Program-made: the position numbers and the translations under genes | Shown: positions 27,284 to 36,032 of the stretch, piece by piece | How positions within the stretch are numbered: the stretch's first letter is position 1 | Layout of the letters: the number at the start of each line of letters is the position of its first letter | Notes under the pieces: generated by a model | What the model was told of the DNA's origin: nothing | Database searches by the model: none | What the model saw: only the letters and a program-made list of their open reading frames with translations | NCBI RefSeq assembly: GCF_018614585.1 | Contig: NZ_JAGGOI010000007.1 | Span: forward strand, 1 to 64,000 | Reading direction: 5' to 3' | Length of the DNA: 64,000 nucleotides | DNA from: Streptomyces sp. ISL-1 | Lineage (GTDB): Bacteria; Actinomycetota; Actinomycetes; Streptomycetales; Streptomycetaceae

Positions 27284-29254
27284 ATGACGAAGCCATCCCT
27301 CCCCGAGCTACTGCACGCCGCCGTCACCGCCGTCGGCGGGGTGGAACGGCCTGGCCAGGTCACCATGGCCGAGGCCGTGGCCGAGGCAGTCGACGACAAT
27401 TCCCACCTGCTCGTCCAGGCCGGCACCGGCACCGGAAAGTCGCTCGGCTATCTGGTGCCCGCCCTGGCCCACGGGGAGAGGGTCGTCGTGGCGACGGCCA
27501 CCCTGGCTCTTCAGCGACAGCTCGTGGAGCGTGATCTTCCGCGTACGGTCGATGCGCTGCACCCGCTGCTGCGGCGCCGGCCGGAGTTCGCGATGCTCAA
27601 GGGGCGTTCCAACTACCTCTGTCTGCACCGCCTGCGCGAGGGTGTGCCGCAGGAGGAGGAAGACGGCCTCTTCGACCAGTTCGAGGCCGCCGCGCCCACC
27701 AGCAAGCTCGGTCAGGATCTGCTGCGGATGCGCGACTGGTCGGACGAGACCGAGACCGGAGATCGCGACGACCTCACGCCCGGAGTCTCCGACCGGGCCT
27801 GGGCGCAGGTTTCCGTCTCTTCCCGGGAGTGCCTCGGGGCCACGAAATGCGCGTACGGTGCCGAATGCTTCGCAGAGGCGGCCCGTGAGCGCGCGAAGCT
27901 CGCGGATGTCGTCGTCACCAACCACGCGCTTCTCGCGATCGACGCGATCGAGGGCGCCCCGGTGCTTCCGCAGCACGAGGTGCTGATCGTCGACGAGGCG
28001 CATGAGCTGGTCTCCCGGGTCACCGGCGTTGCCACCGGCGAGCTCACCCCCGGCCAGGTCAACCGTGCCGTGCGCCGCGCCGCCAAGCTGGTCAACGAGA
28101 AGGCCGCAGATGCTCTCCAGACCGCCTCCGAGACCTTTGAGCGGCTGATGGAGCTCGCCCTTCCCGGCCGCCTCGAAGAAATCCCCGAGGATCTCGGATA
28201 CGCGCTGATGGCACTGCGCGACGCCGCTCGCACGGTCATCTCCGCCCTCGGCAGCACTCGCGACAAGTCCGTCCAGGACGAGGACTCCGTCCGCAAGCAG
28301 GCCCTGGCCGCCGTCGAGAGCATCCACGATGTCGCCGAGCGCATCACCCAGGGGTCCGAGTACGACGTCGTCTGGTACGAGCGCCACGACCGCTTCGGCG
28401 CGTCACTGCGGGTGGCCCCGCTCTCCGTATCCGGTCTGCTGCGCGAGAAGCTCTTCGCCGAGCGCTCGGTGGTGCTGACCTCCGCCACGCTCAAGCTCGG
28501 CGGTGACTTCAACGGGGTGGGTGCTTCCCTCGGTCTGGCCCCCGAGGGCACCGCAAGCGAAGACGTTCCGCAGTGGAAGGGGCTCGACGTCGGCTCGCCC
28601 TTCGACTATCCGAAGCAAGGCATCCTCTATGTCGCCCGCCATCTGGCGACACCCGGCCGTGAAGGCTCCCGCGGCGACATGATGGACGAGCTCGCCGATC
28701 TGGTGGAGGCGGCCGGTGGCCGCACGCTGGGCCTCTTCTCCTCCATGCGAGCCGCCCAGGCGGCGGCCGAGGAGCTGCGCGGCAGGCTCGACAAGCCGAT
28801 CCTGCTCCAGGGCGAGGAAACGCTGGGGGAGCTGATCAAGTCCTTCGCCGCCGACCCGGAGACCTGTCTGTTCGGCACGCTCTCGCTCTGGCAGGGCGTC
28901 GATGTGCCGGGAGCCAGCTGCCAGTTGGTGGTGATGGACCGGATTCCGTTCCCGCGCCCCGACGACCCGCTGATGAGCGCCCGCCAGAAGGCAGTGGAGG
29001 AGGCCGGCGGCAATGGATTCATGGCTGTCGCCGCGACCCATGCCGCCCTGCTGATGGCCCAGGGCGCGGGGCGTCTCGTGCGGGCCATGGGTGACCGCGG
29101 CGTCGTCGCGGTGCTCGATCCGCGGCTGGCGAACGCCCGCTACGGCAGCTATCTGCGCGCCTCGCTGCCCGACTTCTGGTACACCACGGACCGCAACCAA
29201 GTGCGTCGCTCGCTGGCCGCGATCGACGCCGTGGCCAAGGCGGACGGTAAGTAG
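27284..29254 (+). CDS. DinG/XPD-like ATP-dependent DNA helicase
   Basis: Superfamily 2 helicase of 656 aa. Walker A is 'QAGTGTGKSLGYL', motif II is 'VDEAHEL', and the C-terminal motif VI region is 'QGAGRLVRAMGDRGVVAVLD'. Four cysteines (113, 183, 189, 195) are placed as in the iron-sulphur domain of XPD/DinG. It is convergent with lexA, fitting a DNA-repair role, but I see no LexA box in its short upstream region. TAGGCT lies nine bases before the ATG. Two hairpin terminators follow. Confidence 0.93.
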   Translation: MTKPSLPELLHAAVTAVGGVERPGQVTMAEAVAEAVDDNSHLLVQAGTGTGKSLGYLVPALAHGERVVVATATLALQRQLVERDLPRTVDALHPLLRRRPEFAMLKGRSNYLCLHRLREGVPQEEEDGLFDQFEAAAPTSKLGQDLLRMRDWSDETETGDRDDLTPGVSDRAWAQVSVSSRECLGATKCAYGAECFAEAARERAKLADVVVTNHALLAIDAIEGAPVLPQHEVLIVDEAHELVSRVTGVATGELTPGQVNRAVRRAAKLVNEKAADALQTASETFERLMELALPGRLEEIPEDLGYALMALRDAARTVISALGSTRDKSVQDEDSVRKQALAAVESIHDVAERITQGSEYDVVWYERHDRFGASLRVAPLSVSGLLREKLFAERSVVLTSATLKLGGDFNGVGASLGLAPEGTASEDVPQWKGLDVGSPFDYPKQGILYVARHLATPGREGSRGDMMDELADLVEAAGGRTLGLFSSMRAAQAAAEELRGRLDKPILLQGEETLGELIKSFAADPETCLFGTLSLWQGVDVPGASCQLVVMDRIPFPRPDDPLMSARQKAVEEAGGNGFMAVAATHAALLMAQGAGRLVRAMGDRGVVAVLDPRLANARYGSYLRASLPDFWYTTDRNQVRRSLAAIDAVAKADGK

Positions 29255-29267
29255 GCAGGACGGAAAG

Positions 29268-29335
29268 TCTGCCCGGACGGACGGCAGTCCGGGCAGAGCA
29301 GGGCCCCGGGACCGGCGCAGTGGGTCCCGGGGCCC
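29268..29335. terminator. Two tandem terminators between helicase and lexA
   Basis: Hairpin 1: 29268-29278 with 29287-29297 (11 bp, 8-nt loop). Hairpin 2: 29301-29313 with 29323-29335 (13 bp, 9-nt loop). A third, 10-bp hairpin (29344-29368) spans the lexA stop codon. Confidence 0.8.
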
Positions 29336-29355
29336 GGTCAGAGCCGGCGGGTGGG

Positions 29356-30141
29356 TCACACCCGCCGGAGCACCGCCACCACCTTGCCGAGGATGGTGGC
29401 CTCGTCGCCCGGAATGGGCTGGTAAGCCGCGTTGTGCGGGAGCAGCCACACATGGCCGCTCTCCCGCTTGAAACGCTTCACCGTGGCCTCGCCGTCCAGC
29501 ATCGCTGCCACGATGTCGCCGTTCTCCGCGACGGGCTGGCGGCGCACGGTGACCCAGTCGCCGTCACAGATCGCAGCCTCGATCATCGAGTCGCCGACGA
29601 CCTTCAGCACGAACAGCTCGCCGTCGCCGACAAGCTGGCGGGGGAGCGGGAACACGTCCTCGACCGACTCCTCGGCGAGGATCGGGCCACCGGCCGCGAT
29701 CCGACCGACCAGAGGTACGTACGAGGCGGCGGGCTTGCCCGTCGTGTCGGTCGGCTGGGTGCTCGGCTGGTCGGAGCCACGCACCTCGTAGGCCCTGGGC
29801 CGGTGCGGGTCCCGGCGCAGGAAGCCCTTCCGTTCCAGCGCCATCAGCTGATGCGCGACGGAGGAGGTGCTGGACAGCCCGACCGCCTGGCCGATCTCGC
29901 GCATCGACGGCGGGTATCCCCGCCGCTGCACGGAGTCACGGATCACCTCGATGACGCGCCGCTGCCGATCCGTGAGACCGGAGCTGTCCGCCCTGATCCC
30001 TGGAGGTCGGCCGGGCAGCGAACGCGTGGGCTTGGGTCCCTCGGGACTCGTGGCTGCGTCATTCATGGCATGCACCGGCTCGAATCGGTTCTGGGAGCGG
30101 TCCTGGGCAGTGATGGTGGCACTGTCTGCGGTGGTGGTCAC
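29356..30141 (-). CDS. lexA: SOS repressor LexA
   Basis: SOS-response repressor of 261 aa. A winged-helix DNA-binding domain (about 55-125) has '[27 protein letters not shown]'. The self-cleavage site is Ala150-Gly151 in 'GRIAAGG'. The catalytic dyad is Ser185 ('GDSM') and Lys222 ('TVKRF'), with the same 37-residue spacing as in E. coli. The GTG start has GAGAGGGG five bases upstream. The extra 50 residues at the N-terminus are typical of streptomycetes. A likely autoregulatory box is upstream. Confidence 0.97.
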   Translation of the reverse strand: MTTTADSATITAQDRSQNRFEPVHAMNDAATSPEGPKPTRSLPGRPPGIRADSSGLTDRQRRVIEVIRDSVQRRGYPPSMREIGQAVGLSSTSSVAHQLMALERKGFLRRDPHRPRAYEVRGSDQPSTQPTDTTGKPAASYVPLVGRIAAGGPILAEESVEDVFPLPRQLVGDGELFVLKVVGDSMIEAAICDGDWVTVRRQPVAENGDIVAAMLDGEATVKRFKRESGHVWLLPHNAAYQPIPGDEATILGKVVAVLRRV

Positions 30142-30203
30142 GTCGGCCCCTCTCGAATGGTCTCCCTAGCTGGACAACGGTAGTGGGTTTCGAAAGGTTG
30201 CGC

Positions 30204-30217
30204 CAAACACACGTTCG
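30204..30217. promoter_or_regulatory. Candidate LexA box upstream of lexA
   Basis: CAAACACACGTTCG differs at one base from the actinobacterial SOS box CGAAC-N4-GTTCG. It lies about 63 bp upstream of the lexA start, suitable for autorepression. Confidence 0.55.
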
Positions 30218-30354
30218 AGTGAAAAATCGCAGATTGTCTGACGCTGGTGCCTGCCTGGGTGTATGTGCGAACGCTCGGACCGTAAGGCAATTCAGGCCTC
30301 TACGGCAACGTTCACGGTCGGAGTGCGGTGGGCGGGGTGGCGCCGGCCGATTCC

Positions 30355-30390
30355 GGGGTGCTTGCCGGTCTTGGGGTGCTTCCCAGTCTT
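30355..30390. repeat. 18-bp tandem duplication
   Basis: Two adjacent 18-bp units beginning GGGGTGCTT and ending GTCTT differ at two positions. No function is evident. Confidence 0.8.
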
Positions 30391-30544
30391 GCACCCGGCA
30401 GCCCCGAATCCGCGGAGCCGCGCCTCTCCCGTACGCTCGTGGCCGGTCCCGGGCCGCGCCCGTGTCGCTGCGTCACTCCTCGTACGCCGGTCGTATTGTG
30501 CCGTCGCCGCGCGACACGCGTTGAGGGTCGAACGTGCGACCAAA

Positions 30545-30560
30545 ACCCCAGATCTAGTGG
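30545..30560 (+). promoter_or_regulatory. NrdR box 1
   Basis: ACCCCAGATCTAGTGG is an imperfect palindrome centred on AGA/TCT. It matches box 2 at 11 of 16 bases, and the centres are exactly 31 bp apart, the three-turn spacing known for paired NrdR boxes. Confidence 0.75.
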
Positions 30561-30575
30561 TTGGATTGTGTCAAC

Positions 30576-30591
30576 CGCCCAGAAGTTGTGG
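30576..30591 (+). promoter_or_regulatory. NrdR box 2
   Basis: CGCCCAGAAGTTGTGG, 31 bp from box 1. A likely -10 element TATGCT follows at 30623-30628, so the boxes lie over and upstream of the nrdR-nrdJ promoter. Confidence 0.7.
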
Positions 30592-30700
30592 TCCCCGGTC
30601 CTTCAAGACCGTGGCCATCGCCTATGCTTGGGACTGCTTCGAAGGGCCTCAACCGGCCTGACGAGCCATTCAGTCGTGCTGTGAAAGGGGGTTGGGAGCC

Positions 30701-31213
30701 ATGCACTGCCCCTTCTGCAGGCACCCCGACAGCCGCGTCGTCGACAGTCGCACCACCGACGACGGAACGTCGATCCGGCGTCGTCGGCAGTGTCCTGACT
30801 GCTCCCGTCGCTTCACGACGGTGGAAACCGCCTCGCTGATGGTGATCAAGCGCAGCGGAGTGACGGAGCCCTTCAGCCGTACCAAGGTCATCTCCGGCGT
30901 GCGCAAGGCATGCCAGGGGCGGCCGGTCACCGAGGACGCCCTCGCCAAGCTCGGCCAGCGGGTCGAGGAAGCGGTGCGCGCCACCGGCAGCGCCGAGCTG
31001 ACCACTCATGACGTGGGTCTGGCCATACTCGGCCCTCTGCAGGAACTCGACCTCGTCGCCTACCTGCGCTTCGCGTCCGTCTACCGGGCTTTCGACTCAC
31101 TCGAAGACTTCGAGGCCGCCATCGCGGAGCTCCGCGAGCAACGGCCTCCCGCAAAACAACGCGGGACCGGCGAGACCCTAGAGGTCCCCGTGCCCGCCAC
31201 CGCCGCCGACTGA
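30701..31213 (+). CDS. nrdR: Transcriptional repressor NrdR
   Basis: Ribonucleotide-reductase repressor of 170 aa. A zinc ribbon ('[17 protein letters not shown]' with 'QCPDCSRRF') is followed by an ATP-cone ('[25 protein letters not shown]'). The ATP-cone senses ATP/dATP and controls DNA binding. The start is the ATG of 'MHCPFC', with AAAGGGGG nine bases upstream. It is co-transcribed with nrdJ, 171 bp downstream, and should repress both through the paired boxes. Confidence 0.97.
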   Translation: MHCPFCRHPDSRVVDSRTTDDGTSIRRRRQCPDCSRRFTTVETASLMVIKRSGVTEPFSRTKVISGVRKACQGRPVTEDALAKLGQRVEEAVRATGSAELTTHDVGLAILGPLQELDLVAYLRFASVYRAFDSLEDFEAAIAELREQRPPAKQRGTGETLEVPVPATAAD

Positions 31214-31384
31214 GGAACACCGGCCGAGCGGCTTGGGCCCGCCCCATCGGCCCGCCGGTCGGCAGCAGGGCGGCAAAGGACCTGCTACGGACGCCGCGCG
31301 CGGCGACCGCGGCATCAGACACAGACTGTGCCCCGGGAAGAACTGGGCACTTCAGGGCGTTTTTGCCCATGTATGGGAGGCGGC

Positions 31385-34276
31385 ATGACAGAGACGACGA
31401 GCGGCCCGGCACGAGGGTCCCGCGCCAAGGGATCGAAGCCGAGCAAGGGTCTGCGTATCGAGCGAATCCACACCACCCCCGGCGTGCATCCGTACGACGA
31501 GGTGGTCTGGGAGCGCCGTGACGTCGTCATGACCAATTGGCGCGACGGCTCGATCAACTTCGAGCAGCGTGGCGTCGAGTTCCCCGACTTCTGGTCGGTG
31601 AACGCGGTCAACATCGTCACCAGCAAGTACTTCCGCGGGGCCGTCGGCACTCCGCAGCGCGAGACCGGGCTGAAGCAGCTGATCGACCGGATCGTGAAGA
31701 CGTACCGGAAGGCTGGCGAGGACTACAGCTACTTCGCCTCGCCCGCCGACGCCGAGATCTTCGAGCACGAGCTGGCCTACGCCCTCCTGCACCAGATCTT
31801 CAGCTTCAACTCGCCGGTCTGGTTCAACGTCGGCACGCCCCAGCCGCAGCAGGTCTCCGCCTGCTTCATCCTGGCCGTCGACGACTCCATGGAGTCGATT
31901 CTCGACTGGTACAAGGAAGAGGGCATGATCTTCAAGGGCGGCTCCGGCGCCGGCCTGAACCTCTCGCGGATCCGCTCCTCCAAGGAACTGCTCTCCTCCG
32001 GCGGCAACGCCTCCGGCCCGGTCTCCTTCATGCGGGGCGCCGACGCGTCCGCAGGAACGATCAAGTCGGGTGGCGCCACGCGCCGCGCGGCCAAGATGGT
32101 CATCCTCGACGTCGACCACCCTGACATCGAGAACTTCATCGAGACCAAGGTCAAGGAAGAGGAGAAGATCCGCGCCCTGCGTGACGCGGGCTTCGACATG
32201 GACCTGGGCGGCGACGACATCACGTCCGTCCAGTACCAGAACGCCAACAACTCGGTCCGTGTGAACGACGACTTCATGAAGGCCGTCGAGGCCGGCGGGA
32301 AGTTCGGCCTCCGCGCCCGGATGACTGGCGATGTCATCGAGGAGGTCGACGCCAAGTCGCTCTTCCGCAAGATGGCCGAGGCGGCCTGGGCCTGTGCCGA
32401 CCCCGGCATCCAGTACGACGACACCATCAACAACTGGCACACCTGCCCTGAGTCCGGCCGGATCAACGGCTCGAACCCCTGCAGCGAGTACATGCACCTG
32501 GACAACACCTCGTGCAACCTCGCCTCGCTGAACCTGATGAAGTTCCTCAAGGACGACAGCAAGGGCAACCAGTCCTTCGAGGTCGAGCGCTTCGCCAAGG
32601 TCGTCGAGCTGGTCATCACCGCGATGGACATCTCCATCTGCTTCGCGGACTTCCCGACCCAGAAGATCGGCGAGAACACCCGCGCCTTCCGTCAGCTGGG
32701 CATTGGTTACGCCAACCTTGGCGCCCTGCTGATGGCCACGGGTCACGCGTACGACTCCGACGGCGGCCGTGCTCTGGCCGGCTCCATCACCTCGCTGATG
32801 ACGAGTACGTCGTACAAGCGCTCCGCCGAGCTTGCCGCCGTCGTCGGCGCGTACGACGGTTACGCCCGCAACGCAGAGCCGCACCAGCGGGTCATGAAGC
32901 AGCACGCCGACGCCAACACCGCTGCCGTCCGCATGGACGACCTGGACTCGCCGATCTGGGCCGCCGCCACGGAGGCCTGGCAGGACGTGATCCGCCTCGG
33001 CGCCAAGAACGGCTTCCGCAACGCGCAGGCCTCGGTCATCGCGCCCACCGGCACCATCGGTCTCGCGATGTCCTGCGACACCACCGGCCTCGAGCCCGAC
33101 CTCGCCCTGGTCAAGTTCAAGAAGCTGGTCGGCGGCGGCTCGATGCAGATCGTCAACGGCACGGTCCCGCAGGCCCTGCGCCGCCTGGGCTACCAGGAGG
33201 AGCAGATCGAGGCGATCGTCGCCCACATCGCCGACCACGGCATTGTGATCGACGCTCCCGGTCTGAAGACCGAGCACTACGAGGTCTTCGACTGTGCGAT
33301 GGGTGAGCGTTCCATCTCCGCGATGGGCCATGTCCGCATGATGGCGGCCATCCAGCCGTGGATCTCCGGCGCGCTCTCCAAGACGGTCAACCTGCCGGAG
33401 ACCGCCACTGTCGAGGACGTCGAAGAGGTCTACTTCGAGGCGTGGAAGATGGGCGTCAAGGCGCTCGCGATCTACCGCGACAACTGCAAGGTCGGCCAGC
33501 CCCTCTCCGCCAAGACCAAGGGGAAGGACAAGTTCGAGACCAGCGCAGTCACCGAGAAGACCGAGGAGACGATCCGGGCCGCGGTCGAGAAGGTCGTCGA
33601 GTACCGCCCCGTCCGCAAGCGCCTTCCGAAGGGCCGTCCCGGCATCACCACCTCCTTCACTGTGGGTGGCGCCGAGGGCTACATGACCGCCAACTCCTAC
33701 CCGGACGACGGGCTCGGCGAGGTCTTCCTGAAGATGTCGAAGCAGGGTTCCACCCTCGCGGGCATGATGGACGCCTTCTCGATCGCCGTCTCTGTGGGTC
33801 TGCAGTACGGCGTCCCGCTGGAGACGTACGTCTCGAAGTTCACCAACATGCGCTTCGAGCCGGCCGGCATGACGGACGACCCGGACGTGCGGATGGCGCA
33901 GTCGATCGTCGACTACATCTTCCGCCGCCTGGCGCTCGACTTCCTGCCCTTCGAGACGCGCTCCGCGCTCGGCATCCACTCGGCCGACGAGCGTCAGCGT
34001 CACCTGGAGACCGGTTCGTACGTGCCGTCCGACGAGGATATGGACGTTGAGAGTCTGGCCCAGTCCGCGCCGCGTCACCAGGAATTGAAGGCCGTCGCCG
34101 CACCGACGGCGGAGGTTCCGGCTCCGAAGGAGGCGCACACCTCGGCGGAACTCGTCGAGATGCAGCTGGGCATCAGCGCGGACGCGCCGCTGTGCTTCTC
34201 CTGCGGGACGAAGATGCAGCGGGCCGGCTCCTGCTACATCTGCGAGGGCTGCGGCTCGACCAGCGGCTGCAGCTGA
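31385..34276 (+). CDS. nrdJ: Class II B12-dependent ribonucleotide reductase NrdJ
   Basis: Adenosylcobalamin-dependent reductase of 963 aa that makes deoxynucleotides independently of oxygen. Visible landmarks are 'SFNSPVWFNVG', 'QQVSACFI', 'GSGAGLNLS', 'NPCSEYMHLDNTSCNLASLNL' and 'APTGTIG'. The C-terminal tail is cysteine-rich ('CFSCGTKMQRAGSCYICEGCGSTSGCS') and should shuttle reducing equivalents. The ATG is preceded by GGAGG. Streptomycetes have a second, class I system elsewhere. No cobalamin riboswitch is visible ahead of nrdR or nrdJ. A strong terminator follows. Confidence 0.97.
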   Translation: MTETTSGPARGSRAKGSKPSKGLRIERIHTTPGVHPYDEVVWERRDVVMTNWRDGSINFEQRGVEFPDFWSVNAVNIVTSKYFRGAVGTPQRETGLKQLIDRIVKTYRKAGEDYSYFASPADAEIFEHELAYALLHQIFSFNSPVWFNVGTPQPQQVSACFILAVDDSMESILDWYKEEGMIFKGGSGAGLNLSRIRSSKELLSSGGNASGPVSFMRGADASAGTIKSGGATRRAAKMVILDVDHPDIENFIETKVKEEEKIRALRDAGFDMDLGGDDITSVQYQNANNSVRVNDDFMKAVEAGGKFGLRARMTGDVIEEVDAKSLFRKMAEAAWACADPGIQYDDTINNWHTCPESGRINGSNPCSEYMHLDNTSCNLASLNLMKFLKDDSKGNQSFEVERFAKVVELVITAMDISICFADFPTQKIGENTRAFRQLGIGYANLGALLMATGHAYDSDGGRALAGSITSLMTSTSYKRSAELAAVVGAYDGYARNAEPHQRVMKQHADANTAAVRMDDLDSPIWAAATEAWQDVIRLGAKNGFRNAQASVIAPTGTIGLAMSCDTTGLEPDLALVKFKKLVGGGSMQIVNGTVPQALRRLGYQEEQIEAIVAHIADHGIVIDAPGLKTEHYEVFDCAMGERSISAMGHVRMMAAIQPWISGALSKTVNLPETATVEDVEEVYFEAWKMGVKALAIYRDNCKVGQPLSAKTKGKDKFETSAVTEKTEETIRAAVEKVVEYRPVRKRLPKGRPGITTSFTVGGAEGYMTANSYPDDGLGEVFLKMSKQGSTLAGMMDAFSIAVSVGLQYGVPLETYVSKFTNMRFEPAGMTDDPDVRMAQSIVDYIFRRLALDFLPFETRSALGIHSADERQRHLETGSYVPSDEDMDVESLAQSAPRHQELKAVAAPTAEVPAPKEAHTSAELVEMQLGISADAPLCFSCGTKMQRAGSCYICEGCGSTSGCS

Positions 34277-34288
34277 TACCGCCTGATG

Positions 34289-34323
34289 GAGAGGGGCGCC
34301 GGCCATGGGCCGGCGCCCCTCTC
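34289..34323. terminator. Strong terminator nrdJ / terD
   Basis: A perfect 16-bp inverted repeat with a 3-nt loop (34289-34304 with 34308-34323), between two convergent genes. Confidence 0.9.
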
Positions 34324-34356
34324 TCGTTCTCTTCTACGTATCCGATGCGAGGCGGC

Positions 34357-34887
34357 TCAGTAAGTACTGTTGCCCATCAACGTGATGAACGACTGCGGAT
34401 CGGCGTCGAATCCGCGGAGGCCCTCGCGGAATTCCCAGTCGCCTGCCTCGCCTCGGGTGAAGTCGCCGACGACTGCGGCGGTGGCTCCAGCCACTCCGGT
34501 GAAGTCGCTCTTCCCCAGCTCGGTGTGTCCCTCGAGAACCCGCACGAGGGGGTTCGCTATGTCGCCGAACACCTTTCGTCCGTCCCGCTGCTGGATGACC
34601 ACTCCCACGACGACGCGCCCGAATGTGGCCGCCAGACGCTCGAACTCCAGCGTCATGACCTCGTCGGCACCGAAGCCCTGACCGTTCTTGCTGTCCCGGG
34701 TCAGGATGATGGTGCCGTCGGGCGACCGGCTGTCGAAGTGGACGACGTACACCGGTTCTCCGGTCGGGGCGTCCGCCTCGTACGTCGCGGCGACGATGTC
34801 GAGGTCGTGGGGCGACTCGCCCAGAGGGCTCGGATCCCACTTGAGTGTCACCTCGGCCTTCCGGATCCCCTTGTTCAGACTGCTCAC
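34357..34887 (-). CDS. TerD-family protein
   Basis: Calcium-binding stress protein family, 176 aa. Typical segments are 'VSSLNKGIRKAEVTLKWDPS', 'DLDIVAATYEAD', 'PDGTIILTRDSKNGQG' and 'RVVVGVVIQQRDGRKVFGDI'. The Asp-rich loops fit metal binding. The GTG start has AAGGGG seven bases upstream. Longer in-frame extensions upstream lack start signals. Most TerD genes come in groups with tellurite/stress modules, but this one stands alone. The cellular role is not known precisely. Confidence 0.88.
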   Translation of the reverse strand: MSSLNKGIRKAEVTLKWDPSPLGESPHDLDIVAATYEADAPTGEPVYVVHFDSRSPDGTIILTRDSKNGQGFGADEVMTLEFERLAATFGRVVVGVVIQQRDGRKVFGDIANPLVRVLEGHTELGKSDFTGVAGATAAVVGDFTRGEAGDWEFREGLRGFDADPQSFITLMGNSTY

Positions 34888-35035
34888 CGGATTCCCCTTC
34901 GCCGTAACTGCCTGGTGTTTCACGTCGGTTGACCATGCTGCCACGCTCACTCTCCCGCGCCACGGGGTTCGCATCATCGGGACCAGGAGACGCTGCGCGG
35001 CTGCAGCGGGCCCAGACCGCATCCGCGAGCGGCGC

Positions 35036-35143
35036 ATGGTCTCCGCGGTCGGGCCGGCGCCGGTATTGGAAGAGGTGTTCGGGATCGAACTGGACGTCGG
35101 GGATTCGGTCGAGCTGGTACGAGTGCACTCTGCCGGAGCGTGA
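35036..35143 (+). CDS. Possible small ORF or gene remnant (35 codons)
   Basis: A short frame encodes 'VLEEVFGIELDVGDSVELVRV', which looks protein-like. It has no clear ribosome site and could be a relic in the terD/DUF4937 divergent region. Low confidence. Confidence 0.25.
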   Translation: MVSAVGPAPVLEEVFGIELDVGDSVELVRVHSAGA

Positions 35144-35164
35144 CCGGCGCCACGTTCCGCGCCG

Positions 35165-35170
35165 TACGAT
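35165..35170 (+). promoter_or_regulatory. Leaderless-type -10 box (TACGAT)
   Basis: TACGAT lies six bases before the GTG at 35177, with no ribosome site in between. Confidence 0.55.
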
Positions 35171-35176
35171 GGCGCG

Positions 35177-35782
35177 GTGCTGGTCAAGTGGATTCGCTGC
35201 ACCGTGGTGGACCGTCGTGGGTTCGAACGGGGACAGCGGAAGTGGGCGGGGCTGCTGGGTGAGCCGGGATTCCGGGGCCAGGGCGGTGGGTGGAGCAAAG
35301 GGCGGCCGCATGTCGCCCATGTCTTCGCCTTTTGGGAGAGCCGGGCGTTCTACGACTCGTTCATGGCGCGCTCCCATGACCGGCTGGCGTCCGGGCAGTC
35401 GGGGACGTACAAGGACATACAGGTCAAGCTGTTCGACTACCGCTTCGATGTGAAGACGGGATTCGAGCCACGGTTCACGGGCGCCGACGTGGTGCGGGTC
35501 GCGCACTGCAGGGTGCGCGAGGACCGGGTCGAGCACTATGCGCTGATGCAGGAAAAGGTGTGGAACCCGGCGATGGCCGGGTCGCCCGGGATGGTGCGCG
35601 GGGTGTTCGGGGAGGCGCCGGGAAGCGAGTTCCTGGTGATGTCGATGTGGCATTCGGCGGCCGAGCACGGGAAGTACCGCAGGGAGCGGGTGGAGCGGCT
35701 GCTGCTGCGGGCGCAGACCGAGGCGGATGTCGCGGCGCTGGCCGGTGATGTGGTGCAGCTCGAACCGTCCTGGACGGTCTGA
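35177..35782 (+). CDS. DUF4937/YdbC-like protein
   Basis: Protein of 201 aa starting 'MLVKWIRCTVVDRRGFERGQRKWAGLLGEPGF'. It appears to contain two related halves of about 95 residues each ('HVFAFWESRAFYDSFM' and 'LVMSMWHSAAEHGKYR'), as in dimeric alpha/beta-barrel (ABM-like) folds. That pattern fits the DUF4937 (YdbC-like) family. No catalytic residues can be named. The GTG start follows a leaderless-type -10 box. Function is unknown. Confidence 0.75.
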   Translation: MLVKWIRCTVVDRRGFERGQRKWAGLLGEPGFRGQGGGWSKGRPHVAHVFAFWESRAFYDSFMARSHDRLASGQSGTYKDIQVKLFDYRFDVKTGFEPRFTGADVVRVAHCRVREDRVEHYALMQEKVWNPAMAGSPGMVRGVFGEAPGSEFLVMSMWHSAAEHGKYRRERVERLLLRAQTEADVAALAGDVVQLEPSWTV

Positions 35783-35897
35783 AGGCCCGGGCGCGTGCGG
35801 TGGACGCGCGGCTGGTCGTCCGCGCGATGCGCGGTCGACCGGCCGACGGTTGCTTCCTGCCACCGTGTCGGCCCGCCCGACCCTCCACTCCGCCACA

Positions 35898-35947
35898 CCG
35901 ACGGGCGGGCTGCTCGGCGCGTACTGGCTGACCGCCCGCCCCGTCGG
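35898..35947. other. Hairpin in the region before the phosphatase gene
   Basis: CCGACGGGCGGGC (35898-35910) pairs with 35934-35947 with one bulge; the loop is 23 nt. It may be a terminator for the preceding gene or simply a GC-rich structure. Confidence 0.4.
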
Positions 35948-36020
35948 CGGGCGAGCGCCTTCTGCCGCCGACCGCCGATGCCGCCGCCGCCCCGGATACG
36001 CGGCCGAGCCCGGGCCGATC

Positions 36021-36026
36021 TACTGT
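36021..36026 (+). promoter_or_regulatory. Leaderless-type -10 box (TACTGT)
   Basis: TACTGT lies six bases before the ATG at 36033. No Shine-Dalgarno sequence is visible. Confidence 0.45.
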
Positions 36027-36032
36027 CGTGCC

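Larger units (their letters stand above)
30142..30700. other. Long lexA-nrdR divergent intergenic region
   Basis: 559 bp with no convincing gene. It holds a candidate LexA box near lexA, an 18-bp tandem repeat, and two NrdR boxes near nrdR. Short reading frames here are rich in Arg, Pro and Ser and have no start signals. Confidence 0.6.

Noticed and set aside
31352..34306. A 984-codon open frame antisense to nrdJ
   Set aside because: Long antisense frames are expected opposite GC-rich genes. The sense strand carries all nrdJ motifs.
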